A DNA stretch of 64,000 bases, taken from contig CM073330.1 in the NCBI GenBank assembly GCA_037043015.1, forward strand, positions 13,906,512-13,970,511, written 5' to 3'. Source of the stretch: Bryum argenteum (lineage: Eukaryota; Streptophyta; Bryopsida; Bryales; Bryaceae). The notes beneath the pieces are model-generated. The model searched no databases, was not told where the DNA came from, and was given only the letters and a program-made list of their open reading frames with translations. How positions within the stretch are numbered: position 1 is the stretch's first letter; every line of letters starts with the position of its first letter. Below, piece by piece: positions 22,301 to 33,429 of the stretch. Both the position numbers and the translations under genes were made by a program.

Positions 22301-22445
22301 ATCATAGTGTCCAACCTTTGAAAGGTAGTAGTATTGTTCCAATTTCCCCTTGTCCTGTGGCAATCGGGATATTAACAGTACGAACGGACACTTCATTCCC
22401 CCGGCCCTTTAGAAAGGGACCGGAGTTTCTATCTGTCTACCTACC
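22301..22445 (+). mobile_element. tRNA-derived SINE, 3' half
   Basis: From tcatagtgtcc onward it matches the second half of the full SINE at 44.5 kb, including ttccaatttccccttgtcc and the TATC-type tail (tatctgtctacctacc). It is the other half of the SINE at 10471-10692. Confidence 0.85.
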
Positions 22446-23485
22446 CTGTGTTTGCATTTATCTACGTAAGTAGTAATTTCCCAATTGTGGCTAAAGTTAC
22501 GTTTCTCGTTGCTTTTCATTTGTTAGTATTTTGCAAATTGCATCGTGTAACTAAATTATATGGAATTAAAGGAAAACGAATGACGATCTTTTGGGATTGC
22601 TCGTACTCATCTCCAGTTTTGTTCATAGATTTCAGTAAACTGTGTATGTACTCATGGTGAAACAATAATCCGATCATGGATTCATGCTTTGCTTGTGATT
22701 TCAATGCCAATGTTGGAAGTCAGCTTCAACAATGAAAAGTTTCAAACCTGCAGTAATAGCTCTGATACTTATTTTCAAGGCATCGCGAACGAGGAACTGA
22801 AGCAGTTTCTCAATTGATTGTTGCTTTGAAATTCTCTCGCTAGCAGGTAGCTATGTCGACCACTAACTTTGGAATGTTGCCAATGACTTGTTACAATGAA
22901 AAATCATTAATTAGGAAGTTGTTGATCTTTACCTCAATAACACCCTTATATAAGATAGATTATTAAAAAAAATTCTAGACTCAAATATCTCCATTGCAAT
23001 GGTGAAAAATTGCTCCACAATCTACAAAGGAAAAAAACTAGACCCCTCTTACTAAGATGCATGCCATGTTTCCTTATTTCCTTCATGGAATTAGGAGTTC
23101 TACTACAAAACTAAATTTAAATTTGAATAAAACTTAATAAGCAAACTTGGGGATCCAATGGTGGATAAAGAGATACATTTCCCCAATAATAAAGTATATT
23201 TTAAGTTCTATCAATATTGTAAGCCCAATATCAGAATTATTCAAATAAAAGATGTACCAACTACAAAGTTGGTGATATTCATCTCAACTCCTAGCCAATC
23301 GCGTGTGTTTTTGAGAACTTGAAACCTTAGAACTCTTATTTACAATCTCTTTGAGAGCTTAAAACCTCAAAAGTGTAATTTCCTACTTCCAAGCACTTTC
23401 CATGGGTGAGAACCAATTGCCTTTTTAAAAAAAAAATACAAGTAAGATCTTGTATCTAAGAAAAAAAATAATAATTAAAATTAAA

Positions 23486-23542
23486 AAATAAATATATAAA
23501 TATATAAATATATAAATATATATATATATATAGATATATATA
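23486..23542. repeat. AT microsatellite
   Basis: Runs of ataaat and ta units. Confidence 0.9.
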
Positions 23543-24411
23543 ATCTTTAAAATTCTTCCCTCTTTCGACTTGAAACCTAATTTTTTCTAGATGAAGGTTC
23601 TATATTTGGAATTATGCTCTGCAGATTTTACCACATACACCTTGCACTATGGGGATCACCCTGTAAAAATCTTAAGAAAAAATGGTACTCGTGATGCCTT
23701 CTTATTGGTTGCCGGAACTTCCAAAGTATAGATTTTGCGTGAAAAGAGCTTGAGGTCTTCTATCTACTTTCACCACACCAACTAGCGTTACTTTGGGACT
23801 TAACCTATTGTAAGTGCTTTTCTCAAAAAAGGAGTTATATGAATAAGTTATCTTCTTCAAAATAGCACCCTCTCATCACAATGTCTTTTTTCTAACATTA
23901 GGAAAACTAGACGTTAGAATCATAGTATCACTTTTACAATAGTGTGAAACATTCAAATATATTCTGAGGGGTGTGTCAAAGACAACTCTATTCAAATATT
24001 GTTCTTATCAATCAGCTAAAAAGAATATTTGAGATACCTATTCCAACTAAATAAACTCTTAACAGAAAAGTGTAGACATTCATCTTAAGATTATTCTTTT
24101 GTAACAAAAAACAATTAATACACTTCAATTAATTGGTTTGCAATGGTGAAACATAAATACATAATTCATGTTTTGAGAATTCAAAACATCTTGGACATAT
24201 ACGTAATTAACTAATTATTACCAGTAAATCTAAGTGTGAATTTAAATCCAACTTAAAAAACTTGTGAGAAAAGGACTTTGCACTTTCAATGATTCATATA
24301 ATCATATATTTTAATTTGAGAATATGCCTAACATTTGTTGATTTGGTGATAGCTTAATTGAAGATATGAAAAAATTGAAAAAAACCATCAAAGAGTGACA
24401 TCGTATGATCC

Positions 24412-24416
<5 letters not shown>

Positions 24417-24445
<29 letters not shown>
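24417..24445. repeat. poly(A) run of 29
   Basis: A single uninterrupted A run. It may mark a retroposed 3' end, but nothing recognisable lies just upstream. Confidence 0.9.
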
Positions 24446-24447
<2 letters not shown>

Positions 24448-26127
24448 GAAACTACACCAGCTTTAACCCCTAAAGTTGATTGGGCCTCAAATTGCTAGAA
24501 AATCTGAGACCTGGCAAAAAACTACCCACTTGGCCACTTTTGGTGCAAGGTGAAAGTTTTCAATTTTTGACCAAATTTTAAGTATATAATTGTAAGATCT
24601 AGTACTTAACTTGTATGTGTATATGTGTATCACATCTCATATTCAAATTCCTAACCAATTGTGAGATTATAATGTTCAACGTTGAAAAAAAGTTTTTTTC
24701 CCTTGTTGACGTCTTGACGATAGGGTAACTAGTTTTCTGAGGGCCAGAAAAACCATTCCTCTAGTAATTTTGATATGAGGCTCTTCACATCCTTGTTCCT
24801 AGGTGAATTAGGAACATTTCCATGCAATTTTTACTCTCGTGCGACCTGTAGAACCTAAAGAAACGATTGATTATTCACATGAAGGTTTCTTTAAATTCAA
24901 CTACAAAGGCTGGTCTTTGACAATAAAAATGGCATGTGAAAAAAAATTTGACCGAAAATCCAAACGGTGAGATCATGCCTTGAAACCTTATTTACATACA
25001 CCAAAATTAAAACTTGAAAGAAAGCAAAATCTCAATTTTTGGTGAATTTTTGAAGTATGTGCAATTTAATTGATATTGGGCAATGTTGAGAATAAGTGAA
25101 CATATACCGGAGTTTGGGTAGATTTTAACTAGTGCTTTAGTCTTTGACAGTGAATCCCTCCTTAAATTTGAGGACTTTTGAAGCGTGAGCTGGAAAGGTA
25201 CGGAAAAACTTTCCAACTTGCAAATGATTTCAACTTCATGCAAACTAAAAATAGTAACTCAAAGACGAACCAAATCACAAGAATATGACCTCAGTCGACT
25301 TCAGAGGTCAATGTACGATGAGTACGGATACTGACAAGTCAGACCCTTGCAAGGAATGCCTGGGCATCTTACCGATTGCTTACCATATTCCAGTATTCTA
25401 TACATTCAGTTGAAAAGTATCTTTCCGATTGTTTCAAGATTAACTCAAATCTAGTTAAAAATTTGGTGGTATGCAACAATTAAATATGCTATTGAGCAAT
25501 AATACAAAACAAGATACTTACACCAGTGACAAGTGGCATGCATATTGAGTTTTAGAGTAGATAGTATATTCACTTAGAAAGACTGTACTAGAGGGTGAAA
25601 GCACACTAGGGTGGGTGTACTTTCAGACAACCTATTGTACTAATAAAAAGGTATTAGGAGTTAGCGGTACAAAATTCAGTACTTCTTTTACCGCCAATCC
25701 CATTATATAAGCTTCCCAAGCCATGATGTGAGCACGTAGAGGTTACTTTTTGGAGGTATTGTGATATCTTATTCCATTGGGTGCAATTTGCCCATGAATA
25801 GCTAGCCTATGAGGAAAGTCATTGCAGCTCAAAGCAGGACATTGATGCCTTTCGAGAACGGCAGGTTTGAAGCTGTCCAAACAGCACAAGAGTTGGTGGC
25901 GGTGGAGAATCATGGTTCTCCGAGGCGCGCTGAAATGGTCCAACCAGGAGATCGGCAACTTCTTTGGAGACTTCAAAGATGAGTAAGTGCCTCGATTCCA
26001 CCTCTTGGACAAAGCTCACAGGAGCACCGGTTCCACTAGTAAGATGCTAATTGCTTGTTCTTTCCGATTCGATCGTGTCGATGTGGGAAGAAGAAAGCAC
26101 CTTGCTTACAACATGTGAACTTGTGGT

Positions 26128-27538
26128 GTGCCGCGCTATGGATCCAGTCGGGAACTCAACAAGGAGGCAGGTGTGTGGCGTGTCATCATCCGTGTGCTGT
26201 GCCTTCTGTGTCTGCTTGGTGGGTCTGCCTTCGCGTTCTACCTACTGTTCATGGAAACGTCCAACATCAGAGTGGAGCGAGTGTATCTGGACGGCAAGGA
26301 TAGCGATTTCGCGATTTCGCGCCTGTACAACAGCACAGTCAGCTATGGAACGAACATCTCCGAGGTTCCTGTTACAGAGAAAGAAGTGATCGATTGCCCC
26401 TGCACGAGGACCACTATCAGCTGGGTCGAGTACGTTCATTTCTACACCATCAATTCAACCTACATCAATCCTGAGTCCGGGATACCGATCATGAACTACA
26501 ATAAGACCGCCTACACAGTGATGTTGCAGAGCTCGCGTCCAGGTAATCTGCAGGAGATTGTCGGCAAAGACGAGCTGAGCAGATACATCTCGAGAGATAA
26601 AGACTATCTGACACCTGACAAATTTTGTAACAATACGATGATCTGGCCCGCCGCTTTCTACACAGATAGAGTCCGAACCTTGAATTGCCTTAGCGCAGTG
26701 ACTACGATTCTTACAACAACGCCAAGCGAAGACCCGTATGTTGCTTCGAACAACAGGATGACTAGCAGTTGGAGTGACCCTCGGGCTTCGTACTTCGACT
26801 CGCTCAGCCTGCTGGACCAGAAGTTCTTGTATTCCAACACATTACGTCGACTCCGTGGTAAGATCTTCATACTGATGATTTCGTGCAGATGAATGTCTTG
26901 ATGCAGTGCTCGAGAATCTAGCTCATAATGCAAGGGTTTGGCATGAGATCTGCTTTGTACCCGGTCATAAGTGGAGTTACATCGAATGATCTCGACTTGC
27001 AGCTCACCAGCGGGAGCAGTACACGCTGCAGATGAGCCAACCGCCAGATGTTGCGGCCGGACAGAATGAGACAATGAAGGCGATGTTCATGTCGGGCATG
27101 TCGGACCTGTGGCTGGATGCGCTTGATGCTTTTGGTTGGAACTCGTCAAGCACTGACGTTGAGATGTTTATATTCTCTGCGAACAGAGTTCATGATCGTT
27201 TCTACACATTAGATCAATTTTTTGGGCAATTTTTCGCGGTGATGCTTTTCGAGGGCAACACGTTTCTGGGCATGGACGTCAACTGGCTCGAGTACTACAA
27301 CGCCTGCAAACCGGCGTTTTGCGATGTGACGACGCAAAACACCGCGTTCCGGCGCACGTATACCACTCTAGCGCAAGTGGGAGGGCTGTGGGGCTACGCA
27401 GTTGTGGCTCTCACGCTTGTGGTGTGGCCCGTCATCGCGTTTCTCCTTGCCCGGTTCTCCAGATGTAGCAAGTCTCGGAAGCTTTCTCGCTACACTAGCT
27501 TGCAGAAGCCCAAGGTGAATGCAGAGATTTCGACGTAA
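26128..27538 (+). pseudogene. two-membrane-span protein gene, apparently broken
   Basis: The first open segment has a membrane helix (IIRVLCLLCLLGGSAFAFYL), then a long non-cytosolic domain with many NxT/NxS sites and Cys residues. The second segment (to 27538) ends with a Cys pair (YYNACKPAFCDVTT), an AQVGGLWGYAVV segment, a second helix and a basic tail. The topology (two helices, large outer domain, Cys-rich end, Gly-Gly before the last helix) resembles ENaC/ASIC-type channels and similar uncharacterised plant and algal proteins; I cannot name the family. No ATG opens the first segment, so an upstream exon is expected. The halves differ in frame; removing a 31-bp GTAAG...TGCAG piece (26858-26888) restores it, but a TGA near 26987 remains. 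Confidence 0.6.
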
Positions 27539-27654
27539 CAGCTAGGTAATGAAATTGGTAAACAGCGGGCTCATACCGACTGATAAGTGTCGTTTCGGAA
27601 GGCAAGTTCCTGCTATCAACGGATCTGGATGTGATTCTCAATTTATTGATACAG

Positions 27655-27850
27655 GGGGTTCTTCAAAGTGGTGAACCATGGCGTGCCAATGGAGCTCATC
27701 CACAAGGGCATGGCGCATATGAAGGAGTTCATCGCGGCCCCCATTGAGAAGAAGATGTGCACCGGAACTATGAGGGCTACACGCCAGGCACGGTAGAATG
27801 TAGAAGCGGCAAGTTTAGCCGTGATATCCATTGGTGAAGAGAAGTTCACC
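27655..27850 (+). pseudogene. 2-oxoglutarate/Fe(II) dioxygenase exon fragment
   Basis: After an acceptor-like 'gatacag' the translation reads GFFKVVNHGVPMELIHKGMA, then HMKEFIAAPIEKKM. This is the N-terminal (DIOX_N) core of plant 2OG dioxygenases such as flavonoid or ACC oxidases. One missing base shifts the frame; the next frame gives NYEGYTPGTVECRSGKF, as expected for the family, and ends at a stop near 27831. The catalytic HxD...H half is absent. It may be a relic or a captured exon. An open stretch at 25830-25980 (GRFEAVQTAQELVAVENHGS) might be an upstream exon, but that is weak. Confidence 0.7.
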
Positions 27851-28853
27851 TAATGGTGAAAAAAAATCAGAATCCTCTACATTCGCATTGTATCAAAATA
27901 CATCAACAATTTTTTTAATTTTTATAGCTCATTTTTACTTTCAATACTAGAAAAACATGTCAGGGTCATATTATGCTCAATGTTATCCAAATAATAATGC
28001 AAAGCTTAATGTGTTCTTCAAGTGACCCATGGAGCCAATTAGGCTCAAAACGTATCTGACTTGGAGATATGTTGGCCTTGATTCCTCATGTAAAGCGTAC
28101 CTAAAGTCAACGAGGCTTAAGCTAATTTTGGAACAATTGGTAAGAAACTGTTCACTTTTTAATTGAATGTACTAGATACTCAGCAATTGGTAAGATGCCC
28201 ACGCGTTCCATGCAAGGATTTGAATTACAAGTGTCTGCACTCATTTATATATTTTAAAAAAAATCTAAAGTTACTGAGTATATTAAAAAAGTGGGCTGTA
28301 AAGATAATTACAAGGGGCCTAACCCTATCGCCAGGCAGGGCTTGAACAGAAGTGATCATTTCAAGGGTGTGTCACCACTTTGGTGTCTAATGGCACTTCA
28401 CACTGCAGGCCTTCGCACATGAGGCGTTGAGCCGACGCTGACACCCAAAACGCCGACGGTGGAGGCTCCCCGCAGGCTTCGGGAAAACCTTGCGCCAGCC
28501 AGCGCCCGTCTCTGCGGCACCCTGCCCAAACGCTGCAGCACCTGCCCCACCCACAAACAAAAAATAAAAGTGACCCATCTACTTGAGTCACTCCCACTTA
28601 TCCCCCACACTCCATGACCCCACCTACCCCTTCCTTTTTCATAGTATTCCCGTTCCTATTTTTTCCTCTTTCCTTTGCAATTGCCATTACTCTTTGGCCT
28701 CTTCCTCATCCTCCATAACCAAATTATTTCAACAATCATCCAAAATATGCCCATAAAACAAACATGGACACAAACATACACACATTTTCAATCTCTCTCC
28801 TACTTCCTCTTGCCTCTTCTCATTTTCTTGCTAATTTTTTCCACTTTCCTACC

Positions 28854-29759
28854 ATGGCCAACCATTACACTTCTCTACTTCTTTCTAGCTATGAGGGGGC
28901 TCCTTCCATGGACATTCCTCCCATTTCTTCTCCTCCTCCCGTTTCTCAAGTTTCCGAAGATGTTCCCGTTACGCAAACTCCTCGACGTGTATGGGATACC
29001 TCTTGCGAGGAACGTTTGTTGGAATTGTATGCGGAGACGTATTTCAACATTGGTCGGGGGACTTTGACACAGAAGCACTTCATAGACATCGCTGATTCTT
29101 TGAATCTTTCGCACCCGTGTTTTCCCTCGCGCAATCACAAGACTTGTTCTGATAAGATACGCAAGTTGAAGGATAAACACAAGAGGATGGTTGATCGGAT
29201 GGGCCAGACAGGAGCTGCTGCGGAAGGGTGGTGTCATTTCGAGAAGATGAACGAGATTATCGGAGGCACCGCCAAAGTGACTGGCATACCGGGAGGGATT
29301 GACAATGGCGTCCCGACTTCGAATAAAACTGGTACGCCCGAACGCCCGGTACCTATCGATGACGAGGACACCCCGACCCCACAGCCTCCATCGCCCCGTA
29401 CTGCAGCATGCTCGAGGCCTGGAGTTTCAGGCAAGCCAAATTCCAAGCGTCGGAAGGTCGGTGTTGATTCTGCAGTTGCAGCAAATTTATTTGCTGATTA
29501 TGCAAAATCTTTTGTCGATCTTGAACGCAAGAGGTTTGAGGCCCATACTCTTGCTCAGGAGCGGGCTGAGCGTTTTGAGGAGAGGCGGTTGGAGATGGAG
29601 GAGCGGAGCCGCCGCGAAGCGATCGAGATAGAAGAGCGTCGTTCCCGCGAGGCAATGGCGTCCGAAGAGCGCATCACCGATCGGTTTCTTAGCGGGCAGC
29701 TGGAAATGGCGAAGCTTTTTGCCAGTATTCTACAGGCTAGGAAGCCAAATAGCGCCTAG
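28854..29759 (+). CDS. Harbinger ORF1, Myb/SANT-like DNA-binding protein
   Basis: The frame is uninterrupted for 301 codons from the ATG at 28854, chosen for its ACCATGG context (another in-frame ATG lies at 28764). A trihelix/Myb-like domain covers roughly residues 35-125: WDTSCEERLLELYAETYFNI, then CSDKIRKLKDKHKRMVDRMG and WCHFEKMNEII. A Pro/Thr-rich linker and a basic stretch (KPNSKRRKV, likely nuclear import signal) follow. The C-terminal third is an Arg/Glu coiled coil. Plant PIF/Harbinger elements need such a protein with the transposase for DNA binding and nuclear entry. This gene is intact while its partner transposase is not. Confidence 0.85.
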   Translation: MANHYTSLLLSSYEGAPSMDIPPISSPPPVSQVSEDVPVTQTPRRVWDTSCEERLLELYAETYFNIGRGTLTQKHFIDIADSLNLSHPCFPSRNHKTCSDKIRKLKDKHKRMVDRMGQTGAAAEGWCHFEKMNEIIGGTAKVTGIPGGIDNGVPTSNKTGTPERPVPIDDEDTPTPQPPSPRTAACSRPGVSGKPNSKRRKVGVDSAVAANLFADYAKSFVDLERKRFEAHTLAQERAERFEERRLEMEERSRREAIEIEERRSREAMASEERITDRFLSGQLEMAKLFASILQARKPNSA

Positions 29760-30145
29760 ATGTTTTATTTATTACTTTATAAGTACTATTATGTTTGCAT
29801 AGGGTTATTTATATTATCTATATAGATATATTATTACATATGTATTATCTTTATTATATGATTTACTTTGTATGTTTCGTATTTACCAAACAAACTATTT
29901 TATTTGGTTATATATATATAAATATATTTTGTTGATAAAATTTTACTTACATTGCATTGTGTTTGGTACCATATAATTTTACACATTAAAATCTCTTAAG
30001 CTGTAATTGTATATAAAACCGAAATTTAATTTTAAATTATTTATTATTATAAGTATATCCAATATATCTGAGACATTTGAAAAAATACCACGTATAATAT
30101 GGAAATCTCACAATCATATATATGTATATAAAAGATGAATACAGA

Positions 30146-31492
30146 TCACTCTTGACGTGGATGACTAGCTAACCAAGATGCAAAAATTGCATCTCTAACA
30201 CGCCCACCAGCTACCCTAGCAGCATCAACGTCAATCACAGGCTGATGGCAAGGTATGTGGTTACGCTCTACATCACGAGGAAACCCATCAGCTGGTTCGG
30301 GCATCCCCTGTAGCTGGCAAAAATTGTGCAATGCACAAGAAGCTAAAATATATGATCCTGTCCTATCTATCATAGGAGTGAACAGACGCAAAATCCTCCA
30401 ACGGTTCTTGAGAGAACCAAAACAATTCTCAATTAAAACCCTAGCCACATTCATGGAAGAATCAAACCTATTTTCGTCTATTGCTTCCGGAGTCCTCATC
30501 TTGAAGTTCTTCAGCAGGTACGGGCGCAAAGGGTAAGCCGAATCACCCAAGAGAAACGGGGCAACCTCCACGTCTCCGATACGAACAACGGGCTCCTTCA
30601 GAATAGATCCAGCAGCTAGCATCTTTCCTAGAGCAGAAGCTCTAAACGCTCCTCCATCATGTACTCCTCCAGGCTGCGTACAAGACACATCTCAGAAAAG
30701 CTTATCTGCATCACATACGCCCTGCACAACCACACTCAAAAATCTCTTACGGTTGTAGAAATCAGCGGCAGCGAGTGTGAGTCTGAGAGGGGGTTTAGCA
30801 GCTAGTTGGATGTGGGTCCCATCAATAACCCCACAAATCTGAGGAATGTCTGTCATCTCCGCAAACCTAGCAATAGTAGAAGCTAAGCGTGCACCACTCG
30901 GAATCTGAACGTATAGACCGAACAATTTCTCTCTATCAGAGAGAATATCACAGACAATGACGGTGTACTTCCTGATGGTGGAAGCGCCTACGTTGTACAA
31001 ATCTACCATACGCTCTGGACTAATTCCGTGTGCCAATCTATACAAAACAATCTTCAGAATGGTACGAGGGGATAACGGACAGCGAACATAGAAAGGTGCA
31101 AAACGTAAGAAGGGGGTGATAAGAGCCACGAGCTGCTCGAAAGCAAAAAAAGTCATCCGGTAAGAAGATAAATATTGTCTATCGAGAAACTCTGGCGATG
31201 TAAACCACACATCCCTCTCTATGATATCAGAATGTATACTCTGTCTAGGAATCTTCCACCACATCCTCTGGAGCTCCTCTATCTCATTGGGAAGTAACAA
31301 GGTCAATGCAAGTAAATCTCGCTGTAAGAGGGAACGCTCGTCAGTGAATGGAATCGGCCTAGGGGTAATACGAAACGGGCGAAATCGAACCGGTCTAAAA
31401 CGCTTCTTGGCCCTCAAGGGTCGAGGAACTGTGAAAAAGATCGTCAAAAGAAACCAAACGTCGACTATCTCGGCGATTGTAGGATCCGCCAT
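30146..31492 (-). pseudogene. Harbinger (HARBI1/DDE_4) transposase with one nonsense codon
   Basis: In one reading frame from ATG at 31492 the protein runs 266 codons, meets a TGA, and continues two codons later to 30146. The N-terminal part has FAFEQLVALITPFLRF, the helix-turn-helix-like HGISPERMVDLYNVGAST and the first catalytic Asp in CGVIDGTHIQL. After the stop come SCTQPGGVHDGGAF, LLGDSAYPLRPYLL (second Asp) and VLIENCFGSLKNRWRIL (catalytic Glu), then ASCALHNFCQ. The expected residue at the stop is the Trp of LFWD, so one G-to-A change (TGG to TGA) explains it. Otherwise the gene appears complete. Confidence 0.92.
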
Positions 31493-31645
31493 TTGCGAAA
31501 ACGAAAACTATAAAAAAATAAAAACTACCTTACAAACAATATGGACGCGAAATGGACTCAAAAACAAAAAGAAGCAAAACAAAATGCCAAACCTAGAAGT
31601 AAATTGAACCCATGCATTAATTAGTAAGCAAGACTAATTCTAATG

Positions 31646-31836
31646 GGCCCCGTTCATTAATTAAAATTTAAAATATCTACTTTGTATTTGGTATCAAAAA
31701 GTCAAAATGTAGAAGTCAAAATGATTCCAAGTACTAAGTGGCCCCATTCATTAATCAAATTTTAAAATATCTACTTTGTATTCGGTATCAAAAAGTCAAA
31801 AAGTAGGAGTCAAAATGATTCCAAGTACTAAGTACT
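31646..31836. repeat. 94-bp tandem duplication
   Basis: Two copies start at ggcccc near 31646 and 31740 and end near gattccaagtactaagt. They lie inside the Harbinger element, upstream of the transposase start. Confidence 0.85.
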
Positions 31837-32948
31837 AAGTACATAAAGACTCTCTGAGAATAAGTTTAAAAAAAAATTCAGTTTTTTTTTTTTAAAAAAA
31901 AATTAATTTTTTTTAAAAAAGCGAAGCGGGTCAGCCCTGCTGGCTGCCCGCGTCTCGCGGCGGCCAGGGGCGGCGCTTGGCTGGCCGGTCGGCACCTGGC
32001 CCAAAATAGGCTGCCAGGCGCTGCGCCGGCGCCAGCCCCCCTGCCATGTGCGAGGGCCATGCGTATCAAGAGCCATGATCATGGAACTCCAAAATTTGAT
32101 TGGTTGATGAAGTGCTCTTGGTTTTATTTGGTTCTACACTACCTTGAAAAAAGTAGAATGATCACTAACTTCGAGGTTCACAGAGTATGTTAAATTTTTC
32201 AAAGTCGAAAATGTTTCATGGTCTTCTATGTCATAGTTGAGGCGATCCAAATGCCTCCACTCAATTATAATCTAGGAGACCATGGGGCTCAAAAATCATT
32301 AATTGGCAAGTGATTAATTATTTTAAGAAAAAGGAAGAAGAATGAGAGGTAAAATAGAGAATGATGAGAATCTATATTAGAAAATTTAGCTACATCCACT
32401 TCACTACAAAGAGTGACCAAGCCACTTGAAATTGTGTTTCTAATTTTCATGGTCATAGCACTTGGTCCATAGTGTAAAGGGCCACTCTAGTCTCCTAGCA
32501 TGAAGTACGAGGTTTCTACACCAAGACGTTTTAGGTTCCTTAGTGACTTCCATGCTGCCTACTTTCACCTCTTGTAAGATGTGAGAAGAGTTTGTTGATG
32601 GGCCATGCCTGCGGATATAATAGTTTTCTTGTTTTCCATGCATGAATAAAAACCTTCAATGAATTTATGGATTCTGTATTGAAAGTAAACTTGCAACACC
32701 AAAAATGTCAAAGAGTGACTAAACTTGCAACACCAAAAATGTCAAAGAGTGACTGCACGGAAAACATCATGCACAATGTGGTGTTTTCTCGCAAGCTCGG
32801 TAATCACATATTCAGTGTACAGTTGTCATTGCTTCGTGCCATGATACTCGAGTCGAGTAGCCGAGTGCATGCCTCACATCACCACTCGATGCCACATTCT
32901 CCTTCCGAATCAACAATGCGTTTTGCCTTCTATTGACTAGACCTAGAA

Positions 32949-33428
32949 ACCTCAATTCTATCAAAATGGTGTTATTCTACTATAAGTCTATAACATGTGG
33001 CACGTTTTAGGGTGTAAAATAAAAAACAAATTACATAGCTTTTTGTTAATTTTAGACCTAGAAGTACAATAGTCTTGAATTGCACTTCAAATACATTGTT
33101 ATTTTAGAAATATTTGCCCTCCAACAAAATATTTCTCGCCCACCGTTGAAAAACAACAATGTTCAAGAAATTGACCGGTTTCCAAAGGTCAAGAACCATC
33201 AAAATGTGTGATATTAGAACATTTGTGTGATATCTTAGAAATTAATTTTTATTTTGGAGGACGTGGATGATATTAAAAACTTGCCATTTTACATGCATAA
33301 ATAATTATGAAGTAGAAGTTCAAAAATATGCTTGTAAAATGAAATGTTTTAGATAGCGGGCCAAAATGACACATCACGGTTTGAGAAAAATGGCACGTGA
33401 AATAATGCCCTTTAACAAAATTGAGGGT
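32949..33428. mobile_element. MITE family B, copy 1
   Basis: It begins ACCTCAATTCTATCAAAATG and ends with the inverse of ACCCTCAATTTTGTTAAA. A perfect 5-bp flank TAGAA is present on both sides (32944-32948 and 33429-33433). The interior resembles 58.5-59.0 kb (atatttgccc, cgttgaaaaacaacaatg-type segments, ccatcaaaatgtg). Confidence 0.75.
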
Positions 33429-33429
33429 T

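Larger units (their letters stand above)
22450..25740. other. AT-rich stretch with repeat relics, no gene seen
   Basis: Contents: a relic of the TTAA MITE family around 23290-23460; a solitary TTAA plus CCCCTAAAG end at 24463; and a segment at 25200-25310 that resembles 36150-36330. The remaining sequence shows nothing I can support. Confidence 0.5.
28408..32058. mobile_element. PIF/Harbinger DNA transposon, ends tentative
   Basis: Two convergent genes, a Myb/SANT-like ORF1 on plus and a HARBI1-type transposase on minus, are flanked by GC-rich segments. Candidate ends are ggccttcgcacatg at 28408 and its near match in inverse orientation at 32045-32058 (one mismatch in 14). A weaker similarity extends some 17 bp further outward. 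I could not find the 3-bp TWA duplication typical of this superfamily, so the true ends may differ. The 29760-30145 gap between the genes is AT-rich and empty. Confidence 0.65.

Noticed and set aside
22124-22396. Minus-strand ORF with KCPF...LISR...DKGKLEQYY, shared with 44544-44825
   Set aside because: It is the antisense of the SINE body; the shared protein reflects repeat copies, not a gene.
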